Assembly (NCBI RefSeq): GCF_041380235.1
Contig: NZ_JBGIYY010000010.1
Coordinates: 112,133-176,132 of the forward strand
Reading direction: 5' to 3'
DNA: 64,000 nucleotides
DNA from: Glaciecola sp041380235
Lineage (GTDB): Bacteria > Pseudomonadota > Gammaproteobacteria > Enterobacterales > Alteromonadaceae
Shown: piece by piece, positions 35,901-45,209 of the stretch
How the letters are laid out: the number at the start of each line of letters is the position of its first letter
How positions within the stretch are numbered: position 1 is the stretch's first letter
Position numbers and translations under genes: made by a program
The notes under the pieces: model-generated
Databases searched by the model: none
What the model was told of the DNA's origin: nothing
The model's input: only the letters and a program-made list of their open reading frames with translations

Positions 35901-36698
35901 ATGTGGTTACGCACGAGTTGCGAATTAACGTTCGACATATATGTACCAACTCCTTTCATTTTAATGTTGCGACCTCGCAGTGGTTATCATCAGTGGATAG
36001 CGCGCGAAGAATATAAAATAAAACCCAGTGTACCGGTGTATGAATTTACCGATATCTACGGCAATCTTTGTCAGCGTTTAGTGGCGCCACCCGGTCCTTT
36101 TTCGGTGCATACAAGTGCCGATGTGATGACCGCAGACTATATTGATCGCTCTCCCGGCGCACCTTTTGTTGAGGTTCAAAATTTACCCGATACCGTGCTA
36201 AGTTACTTATTACCAAGCCGCTATTGTGAATCAGAAAAATTTACCGACATGGCTAGCGCTATTACCTCCGGTTATCAGATGGGTTACGACCAAGTTTGGG
36301 CTATTGAAACTTGGTTACGCGCGTCTATTAGCTACATTCCTGGGAGTAGCGAAATTCCAATTTCTGCGGTGGAAGTAAATCAAAGACAGTCAGGGGTGTG
36401 CCGAGATCTTTCGCATCTAGGTATCGCCTTATGCCGCAGCTTAAGCATTCCGGCTCGACTCGTAGTTGGCTACCTATATGAATTGAGCCCGATGGATTTA
36501 CATGCGTGGTTTGAAGCATATGTGGGTGGCCGTTGGTATACATTTGATGCCACCCAAACTGAACTTACCGGTGGATATGTGGCAATTGGTTATGGTCGTG
36601 ATGCTGCTGATGTTGCGGTGAGCAACCAATTTGGCCCGCCGGTTTATCCTATATCCCAGCATATCGAAGTACAACTAATTGAGCAGGAGCCTGACTAA
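35901..36698 (+). CDS. Transglutaminase-like protein
   Basis: A 265-residue protein with an N-terminal beta domain and a transglutaminase/protease core. The Cys-His-Asp triad is visible in RQSGVCRDLSHLGIALCRSL, MDLHAWFEAYVGGRWYTF and DATQ. No signal peptide is seen. Such stand-alone bacterial members are usually annotated as transglutaminase-like cysteine peptidases or amidases; the substrate is unknown. AAGGA precedes the ATG. Confidence 0.85.
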   Translation: MWLRTSCELTFDIYVPTPFILMLRPRSGYHQWIAREEYKIKPSVPVYEFTDIYGNLCQRLVAPPGPFSVHTSADVMTADYIDRSPGAPFVEVQNLPDTVLSYLLPSRYCESEKFTDMASAITSGYQMGYDQVWAIETWLRASISYIPGSSEIPISAVEVNQRQSGVCRDLSHLGIALCRSLSIPARLVVGYLYELSPMDLHAWFEAYVGGRWYTFDATQTELTGGYVAIGYGRDAADVAVSNQFGPPVYPISQHIEVQLIEQEPD

Positions 36699-36806
36699 CG
36701 CAACCTTTAACTATCAGCTTTGATAGGGTGTAATATGAAGAGGACACCGCAATACATAGATAACGGTGCCTTGTTCATTAGAGGAGCGACAGTCTTGCAA
36801 AAAAAT

Positions 36807-38096
36807 TTAAGGCGCAAGCAAGCCCGGTAGATAGGTACTAATTGATGGAAACGTCGTGACCATTATTAACACTACTATCATGCCGACATATAAGGGCAAC
36901 ATCGGCTTAACCATCTTCTCAATTTTAGTATTGGAAACTGCACAACTTACAAACAGGATTGCGCCCACCGGTGGAGTGCACAGGCCAATACATAAATTCA
37001 AGATCATCATTATACCAAACTGCAGTGGATCAATACCGAGTGACACCGCAATGGGTAAAAATATCGGAGTAAAGATTAAGACCGCCGGCGTCATATCCAT
37101 AAATGCGCCAATCAGCAGCAAGATTAAATTGATAATGAGCAGAATCATCAATGGGTTTTCGCTAATGGTAAGCAAGGCGTTGGTGAGTTCTTGTGGAATA
37201 TTCTCATAGGACAAGACCCACGATAATGCTGATGAGGTAGCTATCAAAAATAGCACTATTGCTGTTGTTTCAACTGTTTTAGTCAGGATCACACTGAACT
37301 TAGCCATGTCTACCTCTCGATAGACTCCCGCCGCTAAAGCAAGGGCATAAAGCACCGCGATAGCACCGGCTTCGGTAGGCGTAAACACACCGCTAATGAT
37401 ACCACCCATCACAATAAATATCAGCGCCAAGCTCGGCACAGCTTGCCAAACATGCATCGCCACAACCTTCAAAGGTAGGCGCTCTGACGCAGAGAATCCT
37501 TTGTGTTTTGCATAAATAACGCAGAATATCATCAAGACTAAAGCAACCAGTAAACCTGGGATGTAGCCCGCTAAGAATAGGGCTGATATAGACACTCCAC
37601 CACTTGCAATCGCATATATGATCAAAATATTACTGGGTGGAATTAATAAACCAGTAGTTGAAGCTGCAGCGGTAATAGATGCTGAAAACTCAGGACTATA
37701 GCCCGCCTTTTTCATCTGCGGCACCATAAAACTGCCAATAGCCGAGGTAGCCGCAACCGCCGAACCTGAAATCGCCCCGAATAGGGTGCAAGACAATACA
37801 TTGACCAGCGCCAAACCACCGGGCAAAGCACCGAGCAGAGCCATCGCGCAATTAATTAATCTTTTTGCTATTCCGCCCTGAGCCATAATTTGACCCGACA
37901 AAATAAAAAATGGGATGGCCATTAGCGCAAAACTATTAACGCCGTTGGTCATGCGTTGAGCGACGGTGGCAACTGCCGGGAAAAAGTCAATTGCAGTGAC
38001 CATAAACAAGAGCGTTGACAATCCAATCGCGAATGAAATAGGTACATTTAAAAAGAGTAGTAAAAAGAAAATGCACAGTAAAAATATAACGGTCAT
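36807..38096 (-). CDS. dctM: TRAP transporter large permease subunit
   Basis: A 429-residue DctM with about 12 helices. Family blocks include NVPISFAIGLSTLLFMV, FFILSGQIMAQGGIAKRLIN, LFGAISGSAVAATSAIGSFM, TGLLIPPSNILIIYA, GVFTPTEAGAIAVLYALAL and TPPVGAILFVSCAVSN. It forms the Na+-driven core of a TRAP transporter with the adjacent DctQ. The start follows GAGGAG. The neighbouring alginate genes suggest import of uronates or unsaturated oligo-uronates. Two decayed relatives lie in the first 13.3 kb of this window. Confidence 0.93.
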   Translation of the reverse strand: MTVIFLLCIFFLLLFLNVPISFAIGLSTLLFMVTAIDFFPAVATVAQRMTNGVNSFALMAIPFFILSGQIMAQGGIAKRLINCAMALLGALPGGLALVNVLSCTLFGAISGSAVAATSAIGSFMVPQMKKAGYSPEFSASITAAASTTGLLIPPSNILIIYAIASGGVSISALFLAGYIPGLLVALVLMIFCVIYAKHKGFSASERLPLKVVAMHVWQAVPSLALIFIVMGGIISGVFTPTEAGAIAVLYALALAAGVYREVDMAKFSVILTKTVETTAIVLFLIATSSALSWVLSYENIPQELTNALLTISENPLMILLIINLILLLIGAFMDMTPAVLIFTPIFLPIAVSLGIDPLQFGIMMILNLCIGLCTPPVGAILFVSCAVSNTKIEKMVKPMLPLYVGMIVVLIMVTTFPSISTYLPGLLAP

Positions 38097-38101
38097 TGTT
38101 T

Positions 38102-38599
38102 CTACTCCTCTAGAGCGTCGGGAATGGATTGCGGAAAAATAAGCGCGTTCAGCGAATATATCAAAATTAAGACTCCACTCAGCGGTACTACGGAGTAAAC
38201 CCAGCTAATCTCTATGCCCATCACAGGAGACGATTGCCCAAGTTTGTCGGTCATATTCATTAACAGATACCCACCTATGATCATTACGCACACCGCAAAT
38301 AACCCTACACAACCATGAATAATAAAATACATTACTTTGCGATAAGGCTCACTGGCTTGGCTGTAGATCATGTCTAGACCAAGATGGTTGTTATGGCGAT
38401 AGGCCAGCACACAGCCTAATAAGGTAATCCAAATAAGCAGAAATCGTGCGAGCTCTTCCGTAAATGAACTAGGATCGTTTAACACGTATCGAGAAAAAAC
38501 CTGCCATGTCACTGCAACAGTAACGGTGATTAACAAAAATTGTAAAAAACGGTTTAACAACGCGTCTAATACATTCAAAGCTCGATTAAAAGCACTCAT
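38102..38599 (-). CDS. dctQ: TRAP transporter small permease subunit
   Basis: A 165-residue four-helix DctQ. It contains VTWQVFSRYVLNDPSSFTEE, LARFLLIWITLLGCVLAYRH and LGLDMIY, hallmarks of the family. Its ATG overlaps the stop codon of dctP by 4 nt, and dctM begins 5 bp after its stop codon, so the three genes form one transcript. Confidence 0.92.
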   Translation of the reverse strand: MSAFNRALNVLDALLNRFLQFLLITVTVAVTWQVFSRYVLNDPSSFTEELARFLLIWITLLGCVLAYRHNNHLGLDMIYSQASEPYRKVMYFIIHGCVGLFAVCVMIIGGYLLMNMTDKLGQSSPVMGIEISWVYSVVPLSGVLILIYSLNALIFPQSIPDALEE

Positions 38600-39591
38600 C
38601 GTTTTGCCTCGATTTTATCTAAGATGTCGCCGACGGGAGTTCCAGAAAAACTGTCTTTAAACTCTTGCACACGCTCTTGAAACGGCGCCTTATCAGGATA
38701 AATAATGTTAATCCCAGCGGCTTTTAAAGCGTCTAAAGCGACCTGCGTGTCACTTGCCCATAATTTGCGTTGAAATATTACCGTTTTCTTAATGGCCGCT
38801 TTCAGCAAGTTTTGTTGCTCGGCGCTTAAACCAGACCAAACCTTTTCGCTGAACATCACAATACCCGGAATAGTATTGTGCTCGTCTAAGGTAAAGTTTT
38901 TACAAATTTCGTAGTGACGAGCCTTATAGTAAGTAATTGGGCTATTCTCAGCACCATCTACCACACCTTGCTGCAATGCGGTGTAAAGCTCACCAAATGA
39001 AATGGGGGTCGCAGAAGCACCTAGCTCTCTCATCAAGGCAACCGCCGATTGACTCTTCATAGTGCGAATTTTCATACCGGCTAAATCGTCTGGAGAGCTA
39101 ATTGGCTTTGGACAGGTATAAAAGCTTCGACTGCCGGCGTCAAAAAATGCAAGTCCACGCAAATCTACCGCCAATGGTGACAATAAAAGTTCGTTTCCTA
39201 AGTCGCTGTTAATGGTGTTCCAAAAGTGCGCTTCATCATCAAAAACATACGGCAAGCTAAATACTTTCATCTCGGGAACAAATGCTTCAAGTGGACCCAC
39301 GGAGACTTTGGCCATTGCTAAGCTGCCAATCTGCAGCAATTCGATGAGATCGCGCTCTGTGCCTAGTTGGCCGCTGGCGTATATTTCTAGCTCGATTTGA
39401 CCATCAGACATTTCATTCAATTGCTGTTGAAAATATACCAATGATTTATGCACTGCGTGTTCCAAATCGACTGCATGCCCCAAGCGAAGTGTTAGTTTTG
39501 AATCAACTTGAGACGTTGATAGCAAAACAGCGCTTGAGACTAGGGTCCCCAATAAGAGTATGGATAGTAGGATCTTATAATGAACTGGCAT
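38596..39591 (-). CDS. dctP: TRAP transporter substrate-binding protein
   Basis: A 331-residue periplasmic binding protein with an N-terminal signal/anchor (ILLSILLLGTLVSSAVLL). DctP motifs are RLGHAVDLEHAVHKSLVYFQ, LEIYASGQLGTERDLIELLQ, GMKIRTMKSQSAVALMRELG (ligand-carboxylate Arg), TPISFGELYTALQQGVVDGA and ENSPITYYKARHYE. The family binds organic acids including uronates. It is the first gene of the TRAP operon; a promoter with three phased CCAA boxes lies at 39642-39697. Confidence 0.92.
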   Translation of the reverse strand: MPVHYKILLSILLLGTLVSSAVLLSTSQVDSKLTLRLGHAVDLEHAVHKSLVYFQQQLNEMSDGQIELEIYASGQLGTERDLIELLQIGSLAMAKVSVGPLEAFVPEMKVFSLPYVFDDEAHFWNTINSDLGNELLLSPLAVDLRGLAFFDAGSRSFYTCPKPISSPDDLAGMKIRTMKSQSAVALMRELGASATPISFGELYTALQQGVVDGAENSPITYYKARHYEICKNFTLDEHNTIPGIVMFSEKVWSGLSAEQQNLLKAAIKKTVIFQRKLWASDTQVALDALKAAGINIIYPDKAPFQERVQEFKDSFSGTPVGDILDKIEAKR

Positions 39592-39641
39592 CTTATGACT
39601 CTTTTAGCTGTAGATAAGTTGGCAACGCTAAGGATATATAG

Positions 39642-39697
39642 ATTATTTCCAATTTATAATCTTGTTGTTACCAAAAAGTAAATTTGATATTACCAAT
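39642..39697 (-). promoter_or_regulatory. TRAP operon promoter with three phased CCAA boxes
   Basis: CCAAT at 39649-39653, CCAAA at 39671-39675 and CCAAT at 39693-39697 are spaced exactly 22 bp start to start. On the minus strand the first box (ATTGG) is followed after 1 nt by AATAAT (plus 39647-39642), a good -10 match. The geometry is the same as at 48437-48505 and 50009-50098. No convincing -35 is visible. Confidence 0.55.
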
Positions 39698-39918
39698 CAA
39701 TGTTTAAAAATACAATGAAGTATTCAACAGAATAGAAAGTAAGCGGTTTATTCTTAGTAGCTAACACCGCGCTTATCAAAATTTGCACATTAGCGTATAA
39801 ACCGAGACAAGCAGTCAATAACAAAAGAAAAGCTTCAGAGTGGTTTATTTGAGAGAAAGTCTGGAAACAACAAGGCATTTGTGTGCACAAAAGCTTGCAC
39901 AAACAACAAATTAATTAA

Positions 39919-39940
39919 ATGCCCGCAAAAATGCGGGCAT
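39919..39940 (-). terminator. Terminator of the GntR regulator gene
   Basis: ATGCCCGC and GCGGGCAT form a perfect 8-bp GC-rich stem with a 6-nt loop, about 30 bp past the regulator's stop codon. The following minus-strand sequence is AT-rich. Confidence 0.65.
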
Positions 39941-39968
39941 TAGAATCGCTTCAAATAAAAATTAAGCG

Positions 39969-40706
39969 CTAACCAACCAAATGCTTTAATGAATATAGGT
40001 CGCGGGTTTGGTTTGATTTTTTACGAACTTCTTCTAGGGCATTGGCTTCGCTCATTGCAAACAATGAGTTAATTAAGCGATGAAAATGCGCATGCATGGC
40101 AACTCTTGCAGCCTGCGTATCGTGTGCTTTAAGAGCGCAGTATATCGCTCGATGCTCTTCAAGGCGATCCTTGTCTGATTGGCTACACACACTGGAATAC
40201 GCTATTTTTATATGCGCCTGAGAGTCTCTTAAATGCCAAAACTTTTCTACCGCAATTAAGATTGCATTGTTTCTGGTGGCCTTCGAAATAATAAGATGGA
40301 ATTCTCTGTCTGCTTTTTCAGCATCGATACCACTTTCCATGGCATCTAAGGTTTTTTGCAAGGCATCTAACTCTGGCTCAGTAATCGACATAGCAGCGAG
40401 CGCTGCAGCCTCACCCTCAACCAACGCGCGAGCCTGCGTGAGTTCAAAAGCGCTCACATTTGCTGCGCTTTCTTTTTCTTTTTCATTGACGCTCTCAAGC
40501 ACATAAACACCAGAGCTTGTTTTAACCTCAACGCGCTGCATTACTTCTAGCGCAATAATCGCTTCTCTGATGGTTGGCCGACTAACATTAAAGGTTTCTG
40601 CTAACTCTCGCTCTGGGGGCAAGCGACTGCCAGGAGGATACAAGCCTGATTCAATTAAACCTTCTATTTTTTCAGCTATCTGCCAAAACATCCGACGATT
40701 CTTCAT
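39969..40706 (-). CDS. GntR/FCD transcriptional regulator of the alginate locus
   Basis: A 245-residue FadR-subfamily regulator. The winged helix has PPGSRLPPERELAETFNVSR and PTIREAIIALEVMQRVEVKT. The FCD domain contains LTQARALVEGEAAALAAMSI, DREFHLIISKATRNNAILIA and EEHRAIYCALKAHDTQAARV with conserved metal-site His residues. It is an ExuR/UxuR-like paralogue of the regulator at 9227-9931. Its place between the TRAP and kdgK-eda operons suggests it controls the alginate locus, probably as a repressor relieved by a KDG- or DEH-type intermediate. Confidence 0.9.
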   Translation of the reverse strand: MKNRRMFWQIAEKIEGLIESGLYPPGSRLPPERELAETFNVSRPTIREAIIALEVMQRVEVKTSSGVYVLESVNEKEKESAANVSAFELTQARALVEGEAAALAAMSITEPELDALQKTLDAMESGIDAEKADREFHLIISKATRNNAILIAVEKFWHLRDSQAHIKIAYSSVCSQSDKDRLEEHRAIYCALKAHDTQAARVAMHAHFHRLINSLFAMSEANALEEVRKKSNQTRDLYSLKHLVG

Positions 40707-41150
40707 TTTGTTACCCTTGCTCTAACTACGCGCAATTATGTGGCGCGTTTTGAATAAAATTTAGCTAAACGTAAAAACAGTATAATTACTTGTCTGATGA
40801 TAACACCAATTGAGTTTGCTTTGTTTTACATCTGATATAGCCAAACCTGATGATACAATTAAAACTGCAATTATTAAACGCCGTGCATAGACCATTTTAG
40901 TTTAATATTACCAATTCTTATGCTTTTGGTAATGTCATTTGGTAAAAATGGTTTGACACTCATCCTAAATATTGATTACATATGCGTCTATTTTTTGCTT
41001 GTAAGTAGGCTTGACCTCTTAACGCTAATTAAGTGTTATGTGCAAGATGCTTGAGTTTACACCCAATAATCAAAAAGTAAATTAACTACGCAGAGTTTGG
41101 AGCGGCAGCTGAGCACTCGTTTTTTCAAACCATTCAAATAAGGCAACGCT
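40707..41150. other. Divergent regulatory region between the GntR regulator and kdgK
   Basis: Non-coding. ATTACCAAT at 40907-40915 and TTGGTAAT at 40926-40933 form an everted repeat, with a further TTTGGTAA at 40938-40945. A strong -35 TTGACA (40953-40958) with TTACAT (40976-40981) at 17-bp spacing is the likely kdgK promoter. On the minus strand TATACT-like sequence near 40780 could serve the regulator gene. Confidence 0.6.
40907..40981 (+). promoter_or_regulatory. kdgK-eda promoter and upstream TTGG/CCAA boxes
   Basis: TTGACA (40953-40958), 17 bp and TTACAT (40976-40981) make a plausible sigma-70 promoter. Directly upstream lie ATTACCAAT (40907), TTGGTAATG (40926) and TTTGGTAA (40938). Here the boxes sit upstream of the -35, unlike at the lyase and dehR promoters. 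Confidence 0.55.
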
Positions 41151-42098
41151 ATGACTAAACGTGAGAATTTGCTTTTCATTGGTGAACCAATGTTAGAGCT
41201 AGTATCCACACACAGTGGTTCATTAAAAACCTCTTTCGCTGGCGATGTCTACAATACGAGCGTTTACATAAAAAGAGCATTCCCAAGCAATCGGGTGCAC
41301 TTTATGACCGCCATTGGGCAAGACAAGCTCAGCAACGACTTTATCTCTCAAGTGAAAAGTGAAGATATAGACACCTCTTACATCGGTTTGTCGTCAAATA
41401 AGCATATGGGCGCTTACATGGTCCTTAATGATGAAGATGGTGAGCGTTCTTTCATTTACTGGCGCAATGATAGTGCCGCAAAGCGCATGATGAGCTCACT
41501 TCCAGATATAGTAAAAGAAGATAGCGACTATCCATTTGCTTACATATTTTTTTCGGGCATCACGCTTGCAATCTTAGATAATGTTGAAAGAGAGAAGTTT
41601 TGGCAGTTTATAGCGTCCGCAAAAGCCAAAGGCGTAAGCTTAATTTTTGACCCTAACTATCGCCCCTTACTTTGGGGTGATGCGAGCGAGGCCAAAGCAC
41701 AGTTTGAAATTGCCTATCAACAAAGCGACTGGTTGTTGCCGGGATTAGACGACTTTAAAGCTTTATATGGCATTGATTCTATAGAGGCCTGCATCGACTT
41801 TTGTCGAGATTATGACTTTACAGAATTAGTCATTAAACAAGGGCATGACCCTGTCCACGTTATTTCGCCAGAGGGCGCTAAAGTTATTGAGATAGAGCGC
41901 AGCTCAAATGTGGTTGATACCACTTCCGCGGGAGATGCGTTTAACGGTGTCTATATTGGCGCAAGGCTCAGCGGAAAGACGCCAAAAGAGTCGGTTCTTA
42001 TGGCCAACTATGCGGCAATGAAAGTGATCGAAACACGCGGAGCCATAATGCCCAAGCCACTGTTTATGCAAGCAATATCTAGTTACAGCCCCAAATAG
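41151..42098 (+). CDS. kdgK: 2-dehydro-3-deoxygluconate kinase
   Basis: A 315-residue PfkB-family sugar kinase. It begins NLLFIGEPMLELVS, has RSFIYWRNDSAAKRMM (substrate loop), SLIFDPNYRPLLWGD and the C-terminal signature VDTTSAGDAFNGVYIGARLS with the catalytic Asp. These blocks match KdgK-type kinases and differ from fructokinases. It phosphorylates KDG to KDPG. eda follows on the same strand 164 bp downstream. Confidence 0.92.
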   Translation: MTKRENLLFIGEPMLELVSTHSGSLKTSFAGDVYNTSVYIKRAFPSNRVHFMTAIGQDKLSNDFISQVKSEDIDTSYIGLSSNKHMGAYMVLNDEDGERSFIYWRNDSAAKRMMSSLPDIVKEDSDYPFAYIFFSGITLAILDNVEREKFWQFIASAKAKGVSLIFDPNYRPLLWGDASEAKAQFEIAYQQSDWLLPGLDDFKALYGIDSIEACIDFCRDYDFTELVIKQGHDPVHVISPEGAKVIEIERSSNVVDTTSAGDAFNGVYIGARLSGKTPKESVLMANYAAMKVIETRGAIMPKPLFMQAISSYSPK

Positions 42099-42262
42099 CA
42101 GTGTGGTTTTATGCATTAACAATACTAAGCGCGATAGTGTTGCACACGCTTCAATTGTATCAAGCTGTGCAAGCGCAAAGCTCTCCTGATTAGGCGTAGT
42201 TGCTGCGAATTAATCAAAACGAATTAAGTAAAATCATTATAAAAATAGAAAACGGAAAAAGC

Positions 42263-42895
42263 ATGCAATCATTAGAAACAATAAAAGGTATTTTCTCTGA
42301 GCAGCGCCTGCTGCCGATCATTCAAGCTGAATCGATAGCAGATGGCCTAGAAGTAACCCGAGCAATGCAAAAAAGCGGTTTAAATGTGGTAGAGGTAGTC
42401 CTAAGAAACCAACAGGCCCTTAATTTAGCCATCGAAATTAAGCGCAACTTCCCTGAGTTAGTGCTAGGAATCGGCACGGTTTACAACACAGCGCGGCTTG
42501 ATGACGCCTTACAAGCGGGTGCTGACTTTATCGTGACGCCTGCGGTAACGCCGACCTTAAGCGCCGCCCTAGCTAACTGCGGCAAACCCTGTCTACCCGG
42601 GGTATCGAGCTTGAGTGATATTGCGTGCTTGCTTGAATTAGGGTTTGAACAAATGAAGTTGTTCCCTGCAGAAATTTCGGGGGGCGTTGGTATGTTGAAA
42701 GCCGTGTCTTCCTTGTTCGGTGATTTATCGTTTTGTCCGACCGGCGGAATAAATGCCGACAATCAAGCCGCGTATCTTGCGCAACCAAATGTATTCGCTG
42801 TTGGCGGCACTTGGATGGTGCCAAAGTCGGCGGTAGAGAACAAGCAGTGGGATGCGATCACAAGAGCTTGTCAGCAGGCGATAGCGATATCCTAA
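42263..42895 (+). CDS. eda: KDPG/KHG aldolase
   Basis: A 210-residue class I aldolase. Visible are LPIIQAESIADGLEVTRAM, NVVEVVLRN (catalytic Glu), GIGTVYN, DFIVTPAVTP, LPGVSSLSDI, QMKLFPAEISGG (Schiff-base Lys) and FCPTGGINADN. It splits KDPG to pyruvate and glyceraldehyde-3-phosphate. The ATG at 42263 begins the conserved N-terminus after ACGGA; an upstream TTG at 42200 is less likely. The glycine in FCPTGGI and the full length are normal. Confidence 0.95.
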   Translation: MQSLETIKGIFSEQRLLPIIQAESIADGLEVTRAMQKSGLNVVEVVLRNQQALNLAIEIKRNFPELVLGIGTVYNTARLDDALQAGADFIVTPAVTPTLSAALANCGKPCLPGVSSLSDIACLLELGFEQMKLFPAEISGGVGMLKAVSSLFGDLSFCPTGGINADNQAAYLAQPNVFAVGGTWMVPKSAVENKQWDAITRACQQAIAIS

Positions 42896-42915
42896 GCGTT
42901 TTTATTTAACGCTAT

Positions 42916-42951
42916 AAAAAGGCTTGCTCTGATAATCAGGCAAGCCTTTTT
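42916..42951. terminator. Bidirectional terminator between eda and the PL17 gene
   Basis: AAAAAGGCTTGC (42916-42927) and GCAAGCCTTTTT (42940-42951) are fully complementary, and the loop itself can pair (CTGAT/ATCAG). T-runs occur on both strands, so it can serve eda and the convergent lyase operon. Confidence 0.85.
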
Positions 42952-43004
42952 AGTATGTGTTGCTGCAAGACTAAGGCCTTGCTTACGCTACGCCTTGACC
43001 ACTT

Positions 43005-45209
43005 TTAGTTTGCAAGCTGCAACAGCTCCGCATTACCCGTGATAACATGATTGCTTCCGGCATATTCAAAGGTCATTTTACTTTGTTCATTGGCTGCGTT
43101 TGCATTGATTGCCAACACATATTGTTCAGCCTCACCAAAGCTAATCTTGATCAACGTTAATCCCTCAGAAGTTTCGTTGCTCACATCTCTTAACTCAGTG
43201 ATTTGGCTTGCGGCATCTCGCGTGAACTCTTTTGCGCCATTGTATTCACCGTGTGCTTCTAACACGCTTAAAAACTGATGATCCCCCGCGCCTTTAACGC
43301 GATTAATTAGGGCTTGATTAGCAATTAAGTTGAAGTTGGGATCATTGGCACCAATGCGCACCATCAGTAATTCTTGCCCATTTTCAACTACCGTAGAATG
43401 ACTGTAAAAAGTACTGTCTTTCAGCCATGTCACTCGCGCTAGCTCATCTACTGGCTTACCTTGGGCTTGCAACCATAAGTACTGATAGCCATTTTGACTG
43501 CCTAAGGGCGACTGCGTTGTAGTATTGGCATTCATCGCAACATTGCTGTCTATATACTGCCCGTAAAAATGTACTGGCAAGTCATATTGATGCTGCCCTT
43601 GTGAATCAACATTAAGAATATCTATCACAAATATTTTACCTGATGGTGCATTCACCAATGCCATCGTTCTATCAAACACAATATTGTCGTAAGCATTACT
43701 CATGCTCGCTGAAGATATTTGTAGATGCTCATCAAGCTCCGTAAACAGCATATCTGGATGATATTTATTACCGGTAGATGTGTTGCCATCAAAATGACTC
43801 GTCTCATCTACTATTAGAGTATTGTGCGCAATGGTTTGCTTAGCATAAGCGTTGTTTTCTGGCAGGTAATGGCCACCATACTTCGCTTCTATGTTTAAAA
43901 AGCGAGCTGCACCATAGTCATAGACAATCTCTTTGCCTTGGTTATAAAACATGTAATGGAGCTTATCGAAGTGCCCGTGACCAAGACCCTGTGAAGTTGC
44001 CTTAAACACTAAGGTTTGGTGCGCTTCACTTTGATTTTGTCTCAACACTACCAATGCCCCTTCGTCACCATTGAGCCCATCAGAGAAGACGATTGACTCA
44101 AAAGGGTAAGCCGTTTGCTTTTGCTCGTCTAGCGCCTGCGCTACCGATAGGCCATAACCTGTTAGCAAAATTGTATCTTGCTCCTCGGCAATCTTAAGTA
44201 AACCACTTTGCGGATCAAGATTATAGGCAATCGCAATTCCGTGAACCAATTCGATGGTGTTGATACCTTTATCTTTTATTGCGTCGTTAATCCCAAAAAA
44301 CAAACCGCCATAGCTTAACTGAACGGTCGCGTTCGTGGCTTTAGTCAGGATCTCATCTCTATGTTCAAAAATTTTACGCTCAGGCTCGTTGTTGTCGATC
44401 GCCTGCGCAAAAATGACAAAGGGAAGTAAGGCAAAACGCTGGTAGTAAGGCCCTTCGTTGTAATAACCTTGTGGTGAAAATAGCTCATCTAGCTGACGCA
44501 TAAAACCGCCTTTACCAGACAAGTCTAAACCATATAAGGACTTTTCAACCCACTCAGGTTTGTCTAACACGTAACCTGACATACCGACTGCAGCGGTTGC
44601 CCACGTGCCGTGATTGTGTACTTTGTTAAAAGTGTCAGGTGATTGCTCAGATAAATAGTCGACCATCGGTTCAAAAAGCTGTGTTTCTATGTATTGCTGC
44701 TCTTGTGCACTGAGCGAGTCTTTCACGGCGTCATAGGCTTGAATAACGTGCACTAGCCACATCGCTTCATTTAAGCTTTGCCAAAATAACTTACCCGGTG
44801 TTTGCTCTTTCTTTTTAGGATGCAAAGGCAAGCTTGGGTACATGGCGGCATAGCCATTAAGATGACTTTTTACATAATTCAGGTATTTGTCATCTTGCGT
44901 AAGCAAATACAAACGACCAGCCATTCTCATATTTACATAATTTTGCTTATGCACTTCATGTGTATAACCGCCTCCCGCATCTGCAGGGACCGGTATGTTT
45001 ATGAGCGCATCTAAGATCGCATCTATGCGTTGACGTTGCTTGTTAAACTCATCTGTAAAACGTCCAGGCGAGGCAATAGCAAGCTGCATTGCAGCAACTT
45101 GGTCGGCACTCTCTAAAAGATAAGCCGATTCCGCTGCAACTGCCGAACTAAATGAAGCAACGCTGCACGATACAAACACGATGCCAATAACTTTCCTAAT
45201 AAGACTCAT
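43005..45209 (-). CDS. PL17 oligo-alginate lyase (exo-acting)
   Basis: A 734-residue exported lyase with a signal peptide cut near AVAA-ES. An (alpha/alpha) barrel (about residues 30-380) precedes a beta-sandwich heparinase-II-like domain. By comparison with Alg17C of Saccharophagus, whose catalytic residues are Asn201, His202, Tyr258, His415 and Tyr450, the equivalents are visible: Asn199 and His200 in KVHNHGTWA, Tyr256 in NEGPYYQRF, His413 in GHGHFDKLH and Tyr448 in YGGHYLPENN. It should release unsaturated monouronates from alginate oligomers. The start overlaps the PL6 stop codon (ATGA), so translation is coupled. Confidence 0.93.
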   Translation of the reverse strand: MSLIRKVIGIVFVSCSVASFSSAVAAESAYLLESADQVAAMQLAIASPGRFTDEFNKQRQRIDAILDALINIPVPADAGGGYTHEVHKQNYVNMRMAGRLYLLTQDDKYLNYVKSHLNGYAAMYPSLPLHPKKKEQTPGKLFWQSLNEAMWLVHVIQAYDAVKDSLSAQEQQYIETQLFEPMVDYLSEQSPDTFNKVHNHGTWATAAVGMSGYVLDKPEWVEKSLYGLDLSGKGGFMRQLDELFSPQGYYNEGPYYQRFALLPFVIFAQAIDNNEPERKIFEHRDEILTKATNATVQLSYGGLFFGINDAIKDKGINTIELVHGIAIAYNLDPQSGLLKIAEEQDTILLTGYGLSVAQALDEQKQTAYPFESIVFSDGLNGDEGALVVLRQNQSEAHQTLVFKATSQGLGHGHFDKLHYMFYNQGKEIVYDYGAARFLNIEAKYGGHYLPENNAYAKQTIAHNTLIVDETSHFDGNTSTGNKYHPDMLFTELDEHLQISSASMSNAYDNIVFDRTMALVNAPSGKIFVIDILNVDSQGQHQYDLPVHFYGQYIDSNVAMNANTTTQSPLGSQNGYQYLWLQAQGKPVDELARVTWLKDSTFYSHSTVVENGQELLMVRIGANDPNFNLIANQALINRVKGAGDHQFLSVLEAHGEYNGAKEFTRDAASQITELRDVSNETSEGLTLIKISFGEAEQYVLAINANAANEQSKMTFEYAGSNHVITGNAELLQLAN

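Larger units (their letters stand above)
39592..39968. other. Intergenic region between dctP and the GntR regulator gene
   Basis: Non-coding. It holds the phased CCAA boxes and -10-like sequence for the TRAP operon (39642-39697) and the regulator's terminator (39919-39940). The rest shows no gene. Confidence 0.6.
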
